This document shows, piece after piece, positions 21,598 through 32,554 of a DNA stretch of 64,000 nucleotides; position 1 is the stretch's first letter, and every line of letters starts with the position of its first letter. Under the pieces are notes generated by a model, which saw only the letters and a list, made by a program, of their open reading frames with translations, was not told the DNA's origin and did not search any database. The position numbers and the translations under genes are program-made. Source of the stretch: Erinaceus europaeus (Eukaryota > Chordata > Mammalia > Eulipotyphla > Erinaceidae); assembly GCF_950295315.1 (NCBI RefSeq), contig NC_080179.1, forward strand, positions 71,794,615 to 71,858,614, in the 5' to 3' direction.

Positions 21598-22305
21598 TAT
21601 CAAGCTACTTTGAAAATGAGATTAATTTTGCCCCTCAGCAAGTTTCTCATCACATGCTTTTGACTTTTTATCATATTTCTTACAGTGGTTCTTAATGTCT
21701 CCACATTCCTCAAGACCCCAACTTTTTTTTTTAATTAAAAAAATTTTTTATGGCTAAGGCTAAATGATTATATAGTCTGTAATCTGAATAATTTAACCAC
21801 TAATAGTAATACTAGGCAGCTAGTAACTTTCCTTCCAATCTTGATATATTCTGACAGTAGTATTGCTGGGTCAGTTTGATGGGGTAGAAAGTTAATTGTA
21901 TTTATATATTCTCTTCAAGTTTGGGAGCTGTGCTCTGCCCTAATCCAGCCTTCTAGTTCTATTCTCAACATTTTACATTTACAGACCCCAACAGTTTACT
22001 ATTCAATACTATTCGATCAAAGATGCTCAGCAGACAGTATCTAGTATCATTCCCCTGAGGCTCCCTTTCCTCTTCTTTTTTACTCCTTTCTTTCAGAATG
22101 CAGTATTTTCCAGGCTGATGCCTTCCATCTATGTTCCTGGCCCCAGCTCTTACAGGACATCACTTCTTAAAAACTGTGTGCTTTGTTTTCTTCAATCAGA
22201 AATAATCCTTTCCCTAAGGTTGCATTAAATATGATTCATACTTTCGCAACTTTTATTTGCATTCTATTTTTTGTGTTTATTTGTGCTCTCTGACACATAG
22301 AAATG
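21598..22305. other. Unassigned; weak L1 3' UTR similarity inside
   Basis: Mostly unrecognised. About 21915-21965 (GTTTGGGAGCTGTGCTCTGC) resembles the L1 long-UTR segment at 11755, so a diverged L1 3' UTR fragment may be present. Confidence 0.45.
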
Positions 22306-22327
22306 CTAGTCTCAAAAATCTTAAGCC

Positions 22328-22617
22328 GGGATTCGGGCGGTAGCCAGTGTGTTAAGCACACATGGTGCAAAGCGCAAGGACCGGCTTAAGGATCCCAGTT
22401 CAAGCCCCCGGCTCCCCACCTGCAGGGGAGTCCCTTCACAGGCGGTGAAGCAGGTCTGCAGGTGTCTGTCTTTCTCTCCCCCTCTCTGTCTTCCCCTCCT
22501 CTCTCCATTTCTCTCTGTCCTATCTAACAACAACGACATCAATAACAACAATAATAACTGCAACAACAATAAAAAATAAAAAAACAAGAGCACCAAAAGG
22601 GAAACTAAATTAAAAAA
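22328..22617 (+). mobile_element. SINE-B copy present in left arm only
   Basis: Flanked by AAAAATCTTAAGCC at 22314-22327 and 22618-22631. The right arm (around 29785) has the uninterrupted target, so this SINE entered after the inverted duplication, or the right arm descends from a SINE-free allele. The head has lost one base run (GGTAGCCAGTGTG). Confidence 0.95.
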
Positions 22618-23202
22618 AAAAATCTTAAGCCATTGATTTAATCCCTTTCTTTAGTGGTCACCTTCACTACATCCATATAGTATTTGGTACTTTGCTCTTT
22701 CTCACCAAATAAAAGCAAATGGCCAGAATTCTAAGCAAGGTTCCTGAATTTATAACTGACCTTGAACTCTCTGATCATGAAACCTTAAATCTTAGCCTAT
22801 TTGAATGTCACTTTCTACTTCTCTTAATGAGGATTTTATATATTCCTTTAAGCTACTAGCGTAGCAAATCTTCAATAAATGGCAATGATCTCTGCTGTGT
22901 CAGTAATTATGTCTAACATATAATCATTTGTTTTGGTCATCCTCCCCAATGTCTCTTTTATTTTATGTGATGCTGTGTATTTTTGGTATTCCATTTACTT
23001 TTGAATAGGAGTTATATATCCTTCTTGCTGATCTTATTGCCTTCTCTTCCTATAAGAACATATTTGGAGACTTATTTTTCAGACCACTGATTGTATCTTT
23101 AATTTTTGCGTTTGTGGACAGCTATATCCTTCTCTACATCTCCTATAATTTAAAGCCAATAGCTTAATCTATGGTTCTAGCACCAAGCATTTATAATTGA
23201 GG

Positions 23203-23412
23203 GGTTTTTTTTGTTGTTTTTTTTTTAAAAAACAGCTATTTATTTATTACTGGTTACAGACAGAAAGAAACGGGGAGCTAGAGAGGGAGAGAGACAGAGA
23301 GATACCTGCAGCCCTGCTTCACCACTTGTGAAGCTTTCCCCCCTGTAGGTGGGGACCAGTGTGCACTGTAATATATGTGCACTTAACCAGGTGTGCCACC
23401 ACCTGGCCCCCA
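23203..23412 (-). mobile_element. SINE-A copy, antisense, shared by both arms
   Basis: Poly(T) start, GCAGCCCTGCTTCACCACTT, CTGTAGGTGGGGACC and GTGTGCCACCACCTGGCC end; flanking repeat ATAATTGAGG. About ten bases of the B-box region are missing here and in the right-arm copy alike, evidence of common descent. Confidence 0.9.
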
Positions 23413-24076
23413 ATAATTGAGGTTTTAAAATATTGTACAGTAATGGAACACACGACTATTTAAAAATTGTGTTATAAAAAGAGTACAATGTCTTTCCTTA
23501 CCAACAGCTGGTCTTACCAGTTCTGCCATGTCCCTCGGGCACAGAACAGAAAGCACGGGGTCCAGTGCAGCTTTTTCTCAACATTTGCGTCTAAACAGTA
23601 ACCAGCAGCACACAGGGCTTGCTTTCTGAAATGACGTAATCCTATATTTTTCATCTGTATTCTGCTTTCCCTTTTATGAGCCTTCGTCTGGGCATTCTGA
23701 TAGAAAGTCGCCATGCAGCCTGTGGAAATCCACAGTCACGGCCCTTCCCAAGGAGCATTTCTCTTGGCTTTTCTGTTCTTCACGGCACCTCCATGCTCCC
23801 AGTCCTCATGGATCAAGTGCTCAGTCTCTGACCTCTCCATCTCCTTCACCTCCCGCCATATCAGTTGGTTTGCCAAGTTGTATAGATTCCAGTTCTACTT
23901 TGTTGCTTTTATCCTTTTTCTTAAATTCTCTGCTGAGGTTTTTGTTTTGTTTTTTTTTTTTTTTTGATCACACAGATAGAATCATTCAGCCTACCAATTT
24001 ATTTAAGAAAGATTTTGTAGTCCAGTTTTTTTGTTGTTTGGTTTTTTTTACTTTGGAGAGACCTTCTCCCCCCTCT

Positions 24077-24091
24077 TTCCCTTTTCTTCTC

Positions 24092-24146
<55 letters not shown>

Positions 24147-24431
24147 TTTTTTGCCTACAAGGTTATCTATGGGGTTCAGTGCCTGTACTACAAATCCACT
24201 GATCCTGGCACTCGTTTTTTTCCATTTCCAGTGGACAGAACAGAAAGAAATGGAGAGAGAAGGGGAAGATAGAAAGGGAGAAAGAAAGACAGACACCGGA
24301 AGACCTGCTCCACAGCTTGTGAAGTGACCACCCTATAGGTGGGGGAGCTGGGGGCTCGAACCCGGATTCTTGCACTGGTCTTTGCGCTTCATAGTATGGA
24401 CGCTTAACCCCATGTGTCGCCACCTGGCCCT
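24077..24431 (-). mobile_element. SINE-B copy with (CTTT)n, antisense
   Basis: A (CTTT)n run of about 57 bp leads into the 3' module (GGTTATCTATGGGGTTCAGT), the body and the head, ending CGCCACCTGGCC. The right arm keeps only the first part of this SINE, so the duplication breakpoint is inside it. Confidence 0.85.
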
Positions 24432-24651
24432 GTTTCCCCCTCTTTCTATACCAGCACTTAGGATTTAGATTTTTGTTTGTCCTTCCATTTTGTATTTCTG
24501 CCAGCACACCAATTCTTTCTTACACTTTCTGCGTTAGCGAGTACAACAGAAGATCATTCAGGGGTAGAGATTCCTTTGGTCCTTAAAACCTTCTTCCTTT
24601 GGACTTGTTTTTTTCTATGCTAAAATGAACAATGGAACTTTGTGCCATTTG

Positions 24652-24921
24652 TTTTTTAAAACATTTAAAACATATTTATTTATTCCATTTAGTTGCCCTT
24701 GTTTTATTGTTGTAGTCGTTGTTGGAAAGGACAGAGAGAAATGAAGAGAGGAGGGGAAGACAGAGAGGAGGAGAGAAAGATAGACACCTGCAGACCTGCT
24801 TCACCGCCTGTGAAGCCACTCCCCTGCAGGTGGGGAGCCAAGGGCTTGAACTGGGATCCTTAGGCTGGTCCTTGTGCTTTGTGCCACCTGCGTTTAACCC
24901 GCTGCACTACTGCCCAACTCC
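24652..24921 (-). mobile_element. SINE-B copy, antisense
   Basis: TATTTATTTATTCCATTTAG, TTGCCCTTGTTTTATTG, CACCGCCTGTGAAGCCACTC, GCTTGAACTGGGATCC, ending GCACTACTGCCCAACTCCC. TAAAACATTT flanks both sides. Confidence 0.9.
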
Positions 24922-25014
24922 CTAAAACATTTGTTTCTTATGTGGTACTGGGGAATGAACCCAGGACTTCGCACATTCTCAGTACCCCCAAGTAATTTTT
25001 ATCATCCAATTTTT

Positions 25015-25051
25015 TATTCTTTATTTTTTAGGGAAAGACAGAGAGAGAGAG

Positions 25052-25091
<40 letters not shown>

Positions 25092-25228
25092 GAGAGACAC
25101 CAATGCAGCTTTCCTCAACCACCCTTGGAGATCCTCTTGTATTACCCATGGTGCTCCTGTGTGGTGCTAGGGATCAATCCCAACAGCCAGGTGTGTGCTC
25201 TGTTGGGTGAACTATCTCCCTGCCCATT
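25015..25228 (-). mobile_element. SINE-like copy with (GA)n, antisense
   Basis: A-rich/GA-rich start (GA run at about 25035-25089), then CATGGTGCTCCTGTGTGGTG, GGGATCAATCCCAAC in B-box position, and GTGAACTATCTCCCTGCCC. Confidence 0.6.
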
Positions 25229-25545
25229 ACCATAGACTTTTTTTTTTTAATCACCAAGACTTTACCACTCCAGGATGACTAGTTTTCAGGCAGAGAGAGA
25301 GACACACACACACAAAGTGGCAGGAAGAGAGAGAGGAGAGAGAGAGAGACAAAGGGAGAGAGAGACAAAGTGTCAGGAAGAGAGTGAGAGAAAGAGAGAG
25401 AGACAAAGGGAGAGAGAGGGAAAGAGAGACAGAGAGAGACCACAACACTAAAGTTTTTCCAGTGTGGTGAGGGCTAGACTTGAACTGGGATGGCACACAT
25501 GACAAGGCAGTACACTATCCTAGTCAACTATTTTGCAGTCCTTAC
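25229..25545 (-). mobile_element. SINE-like copy with long GA-rich tract, antisense
   Basis: Poly(T) at the left edge, a 150-bp GA-rich tract (25290-25440), then CCACAACACTAAAGTTTTTC, ACTTGAACTGGGATGGCAC and a degenerate head. Same family as 32555-32728. Confidence 0.6.
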
Positions 25546-25861
25546 AGATCTTTTAAAATCAGATTTGATGATATGTGGGAATATTTCTACCTCTAAGTGT
25601 CTTAGTCTACATACATATGAGTGGGATGGTTAGTCTTCCTAACACTCAGCTCTATTCATGTAACTCTTTGGCTCAAACTGCTTGTTGGATCTCTACTGAC
25701 TCTAAATAACGATCCCGTTCTTCAGTATCAGGGTCCTTCAGAATGCCTTTCTCGCTTATGCACCTTAATATCATTCCCTTAATATAGAAAGCTAGACTAC
25801 TCACGTTCTTCATATTTCTTGCTATTCACATTTCATAGATTCCTCTCTTTCTTCCTTTTAT

Positions 25862-25990
25862 TTTTGTTAAAGATTCTTAAAAATTATTTACTATTGAGGG
25901 AGACGTGAGGAAAGAGAGAGAACCAGGGATCAAACTTGGGACCTCATGTTTGACAGTCCAATGCTTTTTGCACTACAGCACGTCACAGCT
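25862..25990 (-). mobile_element. SINE-C/D-like copy, antisense
   Basis: AAAATTATTTACTATTGAGG, GAGAGAACCAGGGATCAAAC and GGGACCTCATGTTTGACAGT follow the antisense order of the family. Confidence 0.65.
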
Positions 25991-26399
25991 GCGGTTCTCA
26001 CTTACTAGCTTTGATATGTTTCAAAGACTCTGTCTACTTCCAGGGCCCTTCCCTTCCACTCCATTTACTGCCTTCTGTTTTCAAAGCTTCATTTTAAATG
26101 ACCCCCTCTGATGTCCTAGTGGACTTAATCATATTTTCTCTATTCCGTCAGCTAATTGCAACTTTGTCTCACTGCTTACTGGACCATAGAGCTCCTTGTC
26201 AGTAGGAACTCTATCTTGTGTCACCCCGTGACTCTTGCAGTATCTTGCATTAGACATTGATACTTAGAAAATTAAATATTAGGAGTTGCTAATAAAGGTT
26301 AACACATATTAACAACTTTCAGCAATGATATTTTCTTCTGGAAGAAATGAGTAACAACAACAATTAATTGTCTTAAATAGTAATTAAGAAACAAGAAGA
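25991..26399. other. Unassigned sequence
   Basis: No repeat or coding signal recognised. Confidence 0.45.
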
Positions 26400-26863
26400 A
26401 AAAAGTGAGATAATCAATATTAGGGGAAATAACATCAAAATAAAAAAACCGTACGAAATATCAAGATTAATGAAGCTAAGTGCATGTCCTTTGAAAGTGT
26501 AAACAAAATTGACAAACCCTTGGCCAGACTTGCTAAAAACAAAAGGCTGGGAAAGAGACTCAACTAGGATTGTAAATTAAAGAGGATATATCAAAACGGA
26601 CACCACAGAAATCATGTGAGGCTCCCATGAAGGACTATATGCCACCAAGCTAGAGAACCTGGAAGGTATGGGAAAGTTCCCAGAAACATATAACCTTTCA
26701 AAAACTGAACTAAGAGGAACAAGGAAACATGAACACACCAAGCACAGCCTAAGAAATTGAAACAGTCATTAAGAGCCTTCCCAGCAATAAAAGACTCAGC
26801 CCAGATAGTTTTACAAATTAATTATATAAAATCTTTAAGGAAAAGCTGATATCTATATTTCTT
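26400..26863 (+). mobile_element. Old L1 ORF2 fragment, upstream half
   Basis: Diverged sense ORF2: AATCAATATTAGGGGAAATA, CTCAGCCCAGATAGTTTTAC (the SPGPDGF region), AAGGAAAAGCTGATATCTAT. It resumes at 28163-28211 with GACAGGAATATTCCCTTCCA in the correct order, so the 1.3-kb block between is a later insertion. The second half is cut by the right arm of the inverted duplication. Confidence 0.75.
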
Positions 26864-28147
26864 TTTAAAAATTAATTTATAAAATAAAAAATATTGACAA
26901 GACCATAGGATAAGAGGGGTACAATTCCATACAATTCCCACCACCAGAGTTCTGTATCCCACCCCCTTCCTTGAAAGCTTTCCTCTTCTTTATCCCTCTG
27001 GGAACATGGAGCCAGGATCATTATGGAGTGCAGAAGGTGGGAGATTTGGCTTCTATAACTGCTTCTCTGCTGAACATGGACGTTGGCAGGTGGATCCACA
27101 CTCCCAGCCTGTCTCTCTTTCCCTAGTAAGGCAGGGCTCTGGAGAGGTGGGGTTCCAGTATACATTGGTAAGGCTGTCTGCCCAGGAAGTAAGGTTGACA
27201 TCACAGTAGCATCTGCAACTGGTGACAGAGGTACTGGAGCTAAAGGGTTGATATCACAGGCTTGGCTTCTGTGAATATTGCCCAAAGTGAGACATATAGA
27301 GGTAGCTTGTTGTATTTATTAGATTGAGATCAGCAGATGCAGTATCAATTGGTATGGGTTGAAAGAAACCTGCTGGAAAGTGAGCCCCACAGCAGAGGTT
27401 CCAGGACTGGGAGAAATATGTGTTTTATAGAGAATGGGGAGGGTTTCTGCTGTCTTATAGTTTAAGAAGGCAATAGGTAGTTAGTTATTATTATAACCAA
27501 GTTATATGAGTCCATCTTCTCTGGCCCATCTTGGATGGAGCTAGAAGGAATTATGTTAATTGAGATAAGTCAGAAAGAGAAAAGACGAATATGGGATGAT
27601 CCCACTCATAAACAGAAGTTGAGAAAAAAGAACAGAAAGGGAAACTCAAAGCAGAATTTAACTGAGTTTGGAGTATTGCACCAAAGCAAAACACTCTTGG
27701 TGGAGGGTGAAGGTAGATTTTCAGCTTCACTAGAGGGGAGTGAGGCTAGAGACACAGATTTTTGGTGGTGGGAATGGTGTTAATATTTACTCCTATTAAC
27801 CTATAGACTTACAAATCACTATTTAATCAATATGAGAGGGGAAAATAAACCTTTTGATGCATAGACTCCAGCTCTGAGTCTATATTCCTTTAAACACTCA
27901 AGGCTTCAAATTGGTAACCTAATTGAATCTTAACAGTGGACTTAAATCATTAATACATTTCTAATAATGACTTTTTCTTTGAAATATTAAATTACCTATA
28001 ATCTTAGACGAGAGAGATCAGAAGCAACTGATTGCATCATTACATAAGATACAGCTATATGCAAATAGCATTAAATATAGCATAAACCATGGTGTGGTCT
28101 TGTATGATACAGCAAATCCTAACAATGGGATTTTCAAAGTCAACCAA
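26864..28147 (-). mobile_element. L1 insertion with 5' inversion (twin priming)
   Basis: Two L1 pieces in opposite orientation. 26864-27505 is antisense terminal 3' UTR; 27506-28147 is sense ORF2 tail ([14 protein letters not shown] end) plus proximal 3' UTR. They meet at adjoining L1 coordinates (compare L1-A near 42345). ATATCTATATTTCTT (26849-26863) and ATATCTATACTTGTT (28148-28162) bound the whole, so it is one insertion. This is the recognised signature of twin-primed L1 reverse transcription. Confidence 0.8.
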
Positions 28148-28211
28148 ATATCTATACTTGTTAAAATCCCCCCCAAATTTGAAGACAGGAATATTCCCTT
28201 CCATCTTTTAT

Positions 28212-29803
28212 GAAATGGAAAAATGAGTGCCAGGAGCAGTGGATTCGTAGTGTAGGCACTGCACCCCATAGATAACCTTGTAGGCAAAAAAAAAAAAAAA
28301 AAAAAAAGGAAAGAAAAGAAAAGAAAGGAGAAGAAAAGGGAAAGAGAGGGGAGAAGGTCTCTCCAAAGTAAAAAAAACCAAACAACAAAAAAACTGGACT
28401 ACAAAATCTTCCTTAAATAAATTGGTAGGCTGAATGATTCTATCTGTGTGATCAAAAAAAAAAAAAAAAAAAAAAACCTCAGCAGAGAATTTAAGAAAAA
28501 GGATAAAAGCAACAAAGTAGAACTGGAATCTATACAACTTGGCAAACCAACTGATATGGCGGGAGGTGAAGGAGATGGAGAGGTCAGAGACTGAGCACTT
28601 GATCCATGAGGACTGGGAGCATGGAGGTGCCGTGAAGAACAGAAAAGCCAAGAGAAATGCTCCTTGGGAAGGGCCGTGACTGTGGATTTCCACAGGCTGC
28701 ATGGCGACTTTCTATCAGAATGCCCAGACGAAGGCTCATAAAAGGGAAAGCAGAATACAGATGAAAAATATAGGATTACGTCATTTCAGAAAGCAAGCCC
28801 TGTGTGCTGCTGGTTACTGTTTAGACGCAAATGTTGAGAAAAAGCTGCGCTGGACCCCGTGCTTTCTGTTCTGTGCCCGAGGGACATGGCAGAACTGGTA
28901 AGACCAGCTGTTGGTAAGGAAAGACATTGTACTCTTTTTATAACACAATTTTTAAATAGTCGTGTGTTCCATTACTGTACAATATTTTAAAACCTCAATT
29001 ATTGGGGGCCAGGTGGTGGCACACCTGGTTAAGTGCACATATATTACAGTGCACACTGGTCCCCACCTACAGGGGGGAAAGCTTCACAAGTGGTGAAGCA
29101 GGGCTGCAGGTATCTCTCTGTCTCTCTCCCTCTCTAGCTCCCCGTTTCTTTCTGTCTGTAACCAGTAATAAATAAATAGCTGTTTAAAAAAAAAAACAAC
29201 AAAAAAAACCCCTCAATTATAAATGCTTGGTGCTAGAACCATAGATTAAGCTATTGGCTTTAAATTATAGGAGATGTAGAGAAGGATATAGCTGTCCACA
29301 AACGCAAAAATTAAAGATACAATCAGTGGTCTGAAAAATAAGTCTCCAAATATGTTCTTATAGGAAGAGAAGGCAATAAGATCAGCAAGAAGGATATATA
29401 ACTCCTATTCAAAAGTAAATGGAATACCAAAAATACACAGCATCACATGAAATAAAAGAGACATTGGGGAGGATGACCAAAACAAATGATTATATGTTAG
29501 ACATAATTACTGACACAGCAGAGATCATTGCCATTTATTGAAGATTTGCTGCGCTAGTAGCTTAAAGGAATATATAAAATCTTCATTAAGAGATGTAGAA
29601 AGTGACATTCAAATAGGCTAAGATTTAAGGTTTCAAGATCAGAGAGTTCAAGGTCAGTTATAAATTCAGGAACCTTGCTTAGAATTCTGGCCATTTGCTT
29701 TTATTTGGTGAGAAAGAGCAAAGTACCAAATACTATATGGATGTAGTGAAGGTGACCACTAAAGAAAGGGATTAAATCAATGGCTTAAAATGTTTGAGAC
29801 TAG
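28212..29803. repeat. Right arm of large inverted duplication
   Basis: Reverse complement of 22306-24228 without the late SINE-B. The inner end falls in SINE-B sequence and then in old L1 ORF2 with a short shared word (GAAATGG/TATGAA); the outer end abuts an L1 3' end at TAGTTTTCAG. Simple repeats differ in length between arms: the (CTTT)n run is shorter here and the A/T tracts vary. Confidence 0.9.
29004..29212 (+). mobile_element. SINE-A copy in right arm
   Basis: Counterpart of 23203-23412, GGGGGCCAGGTGGTGGCACA to AATAAATAGCTGTTTAAAAA, with the same internal loss. Confidence 0.9.
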
Positions 29804-30133
29804 TTTTCAGCCAATCTTGGATGGACCTTTACAAATTCATGGTAAGTGAAATAAGTCAGAAACAGAAGGATAAATATGGGATGATCTCACTGTTAGGTAG
29901 AAGTTGAAAAACCAGATCAGAAAAGAAAAGACAAGTAGAACCTGAACTGGAATTGGCATATTGTACCAAAGTAAAAGACTCTGGGGTGGGTGGGTGGGGA
30001 GAATACAGATCCAAGAAGGATGACAGAGGACCTAGTGGGGGTTGTATTGTTATATGGGAAACTGGGGAATGTTATGAATGTACAAACTATTTTATTTACT
30101 GTTGAATGTAAAACATTAATTTCCCAATAAAGA
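29804..30133 (+). mobile_element. L1 3' end, short-UTR type
   Basis: TTTTCAGCCAATCTTGGATG through ORF2 end codons, CAAAGTAAAAGACTCTGGGG, GAGGACCTAGTGGGGG, to CATTAATTTCCCAATAAAGA and A-tail. It starts exactly at the outer end of the inverted duplication's right arm. Confidence 0.9.
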
Positions 30134-30310
30134 AAAAAAAAAGACTCTGGGGTGGGGGGTGCGGGGGAAGAGTACAGGTCCAAAAAGGATGACAGAGGAC
30201 CTAGTGGGGGTTATATTGTTATATGGAAAACTGAGAACTGTTATGCATGTACAAACTATTGTATTTACTGTTGAATTTAAAACATTAATCCCCCAATAAA
30301 AATAAAATAA
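30134..30310 (+). mobile_element. Second, shorter L1 3' end in tandem
   Basis: Immediately after the previous poly(A) a second short-UTR copy begins at AAGACTCTGGGG and ends CATTAATCCCCCAATAAAAA. Head-to-tail L1 ends through a poly(A) fit a template jump during reverse transcription, or two insertions at one A-rich site. Confidence 0.85.
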
Positions 30311-30349
30311 AAAGAATCCTCTAGCAAAGAATAATAGTTGGATAAGATT

Positions 30350-30374
30350 ACACACACACACACACACACACACA
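30350..30374. repeat. (AC)n microsatellite
   Basis: About twelve AC units. Confidence 0.9.
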
Positions 30375-30462
30375 TTTATATGTAATTTTTTCACATATTA
30401 CATATGGTAGGAAAAGTCACTTCATAAGCATTTTAGAGAAATGGAATATACATTTATTCTTT

Positions 30463-30955
30463 TTAATTTATAAAATGCAGATATTAACAAGACCATAGGG
30501 TAAGAGAGGTGGGAGTCAGGTGGTAATGCAGTGGGTTAAGCACACGTGGCGCGAAGTGCAAGGACTGGCTTAAGGATAAGAGGGGTACAATTCCACACAG
30601 CTCCCACCACCAGAATACCCCCTTCCACTTGAAAGCTTTCCTGTTCTTTATCCCTTTAGAAGTATGGACCCAGAATCATTATGAGATGCAGAAGGTGCAA
30701 GGTCTGGCTTCTGTAACTGCTTTTTCTGCTGGGCCTGGGCATTAGCAGGTTGATCCATACTCCCAGCCTGTCTCTCTCTCTCTAGGTGCAGAGCTCTGGG
30801 GAAGCAGGGTTCCAGGACATATTGGTGGGGTCATATTCCCCAGGGAAGTCCAGCTGGCATCATGGGAGCACCTGGGACCTGGTGGCTGAAAAAGGGTTAA
30901 GATATAAAGCAGAACAAATTGTTGACTAATTATGAACTTAAAGACATGAATATTG
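30463..30955 (-). mobile_element. L1 long 3' UTR, antisense
   Basis: TTTATAAAATGCAGATATTAACAAGACC start, GAAGTATGGACCCAGAATCA, TGGTGGCTGAAAAAGGGTTA and the AACAAATTGTTGACTAATTA segment. Interrupted at 30511 by a 63-bp SINE head. Confidence 0.85.
30511..30573 (+). mobile_element. Tailless SINE-B head insertion (63 bp)
   Basis: Only the 5' head of SINE-B is present, from GGGAGTCAGGTGGTAATGCA to GGACTGGCTTAA, ending just before the B box; there is no body or A-tail. Flanks GGGTAAGAGAGGT (30498-30510) and GGATAAGAGGGGT (30574-30586) are a target duplication with two mismatches. Fits the class known as tailless retropseudogenes, made from 3'-truncated small RNAs by L1 machinery. Confidence 0.8.
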
Positions 30956-31285
30956 CAGATCAAGATGTGGGGGTCTCCATTTTGGAAAAAGTGAGTAGGT
31001 CTATTTTTAGGCATTACAATATCTATTTATTTTAAAGTTAATGTGAGAGAAGCGTAGGCCTTTCTATTTATTTCTGCGAATGCTTTATTTATCTGCTACT
31101 TTCTCAAAACCCTCTATCTCCCAATCATGTGCATTCTATAATTTTGACAAATGGGCCTTTTTTGTACTAACTTTATAATCAAATCAGTTCAAGAATAAAT
31201 TTCTGGAAGTAGAGCTTTCTTATTTTAGCCCTTGTGACAACTAACAAAGACCGATGAGATGAAGGAGAGGACTACATTTTTTGAG
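30956..31285. other. Unassigned sequence
   Basis: The first part (to about 31015) may still be L1 3' UTR (GATCAAGATGTGGGGGTCTC). The rest is unrecognised. Confidence 0.45.
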
Positions 31286-31605
31286 AAAGGAGCTCTCCTG
31301 GAGCCCTGCTTCCCCAGAGCCCTGCCCCACTAGGGAAAGAGAGAGACAGGCTGGGAGTATGGATCGACCTGTCAACACCCATGTTCAGCGGGGAAGCAAT
31401 TCCAGAAGCCAGACCTTCCACCTTCTGCATCCCACAATGACCCTGGGTCCATACTCCCAGAGGGATAAAGAATAGGAAAGCTATCAGGGGAGGGGAGGGG
31501 ATACGGAGTTCTGGTGGTGGGAACTGTGTGGAGTTGCACCCCTCTTATCCTATGGTCTTGTTGGTGTTTCCATTTTACAAATAAAAAGTTAAAAAAAAAA
31601 AAAGA
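31286..31605 (+). mobile_element. L1 3' end, long-UTR type
   Basis: AGCTCTCCTGGAGCCCTGCT through CAGCGGGGAAGCAATTCCAG and CTCCCAGAGGGATAAAGAAT to an A-tail of about 13 bases. Nearly identical to 56605-56900. Confidence 0.9.
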
Positions 31606-32009
31606 AAAAGAAGCTCTCACTCCCCACTGTGTTGGCTAGAAAAAAAATTTGTTTGTAGAGAAAAAAAATATAGAATAATCAATTGCTTATTGCTGCTGAA
31701 AGCCTTTGCTGAATGACATAGAGTAGTGTACAGCTCACACACAGACAACAGAAACTTGTTTTCTCTATTGGTTATTTTGCTGCTATTGGAAAACACATTT
31801 TACCTGAAAAAAAATTAAAAAGGAACTCTGTGTCTTTAATTGGTATTCAGATAAACCATCTGAACAAATATTTCTAGATTCTTAAGTTGGAGAATGAAGA
31901 TTGGATTCGAATTTGGAGAATGGCTCAGCATTCTGAGGCCATCGGGAAATTTGAGAAAGATCTTTGCCACCAGCCAATTTTAAAATCAATAGGCTGCTTA
32001 AGTGTATGA
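31606..32009. other. Unassigned sequence
   Basis: No repeat or gene recognised. Confidence 0.45.
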
Positions 32010-32160
32010 AGGAATTAGAACGCTCATAGACTGCCAGTGGGAGTCAAATTGATACAATTACTTTGGAAAATTCTCAGCGTCGACTAAAAGGAAATATATA
32101 CCTACACCATGGTCTAGCAGTTTCAGTGCTGAGACTTGCCCAGCAGGAATTATTTGTGAG
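32010..32160 (+). mobile_element. Old L1 ORF2 remnant
   Basis: ACGCTCATAGACTGCCAGTG, TACAATTACTTTGGAAAATT and ACCATGGTCTAGCAGTTTCA follow the order of the L1 ORF2 C-terminal region (CACTGCTGGTGGGAATGTAA in young copies). Highly diverged. Confidence 0.5.
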
Positions 32161-32339
32161 TGCCTTTGGGATTCTGGTTTTGTTTGAAGACTCAAGTTAG
32201 ATCCCTAATACTACTTATGCCAAAGCGGAGCTGTGTTCTGGCCTCTCTCTCACTTATAAAATAAATTATAAAGCCTGCTTTGCCATTAACTGAGGGAATC
32301 TTCAGTGCTATGATGTCTTTCCTTCTACCTCCGTCTCTG

Positions 32340-32475
32340 TCATCTCTCTCTCTCTCTCTCTCTCTCTACCTGCCTGTGAGGCGACCCCCCTGCAGGTGGG
32401 GAGCCTGGGGCTCCAACCGGGATCCTTAGCCAGTCCTTGTGCTTCACGCCACATGTGCTTAACCCGCTGTCATAT
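32340..32475 (-). mobile_element. SINE-B, antisense, 3' truncated body
   Basis: A (CT)n run joins CTACCTGCCTGTGAGGCGAC, CCTGCAGGTGGGGAGCCTGG and CGGGATCCTTAGCCAGTCC, ending CTTAACCCGCTGTCATATC. The A-rich 3' half is absent, replaced by the CT run. Confidence 0.75.
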
Positions 32476-32554
32476 CTCTTTATTTGAAAATTTCATTTGA
32501 AAATTTTGACCTGGATCACTGAAGCCTCAGTGGATTGGTGGGAAGGGGAAAATT

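Larger units (their letters stand above)
22306..24228. repeat. Left arm of large inverted duplication
   Basis: This arm matches the reverse complement of 28212-29803 almost base for base over unique sequence (for example 23416-23760 against 28664-29000, where I see one substitution). Without the later SINE-B at 22328-22617 the arm is about 1.6 kb. It contains a shared SINE-A (23203), so that SINE predates the duplication. Its inner end lies inside a SINE-B that is complete here but cut in the right arm, which makes this the likely source copy. Confidence 0.9.

Noticed and set aside
23514..23714. 66-codon open frame kept in both arms of the inverted duplication
   Set aside because: Conservation follows from the recent duplication itself, not from selection; no known protein resemblance.
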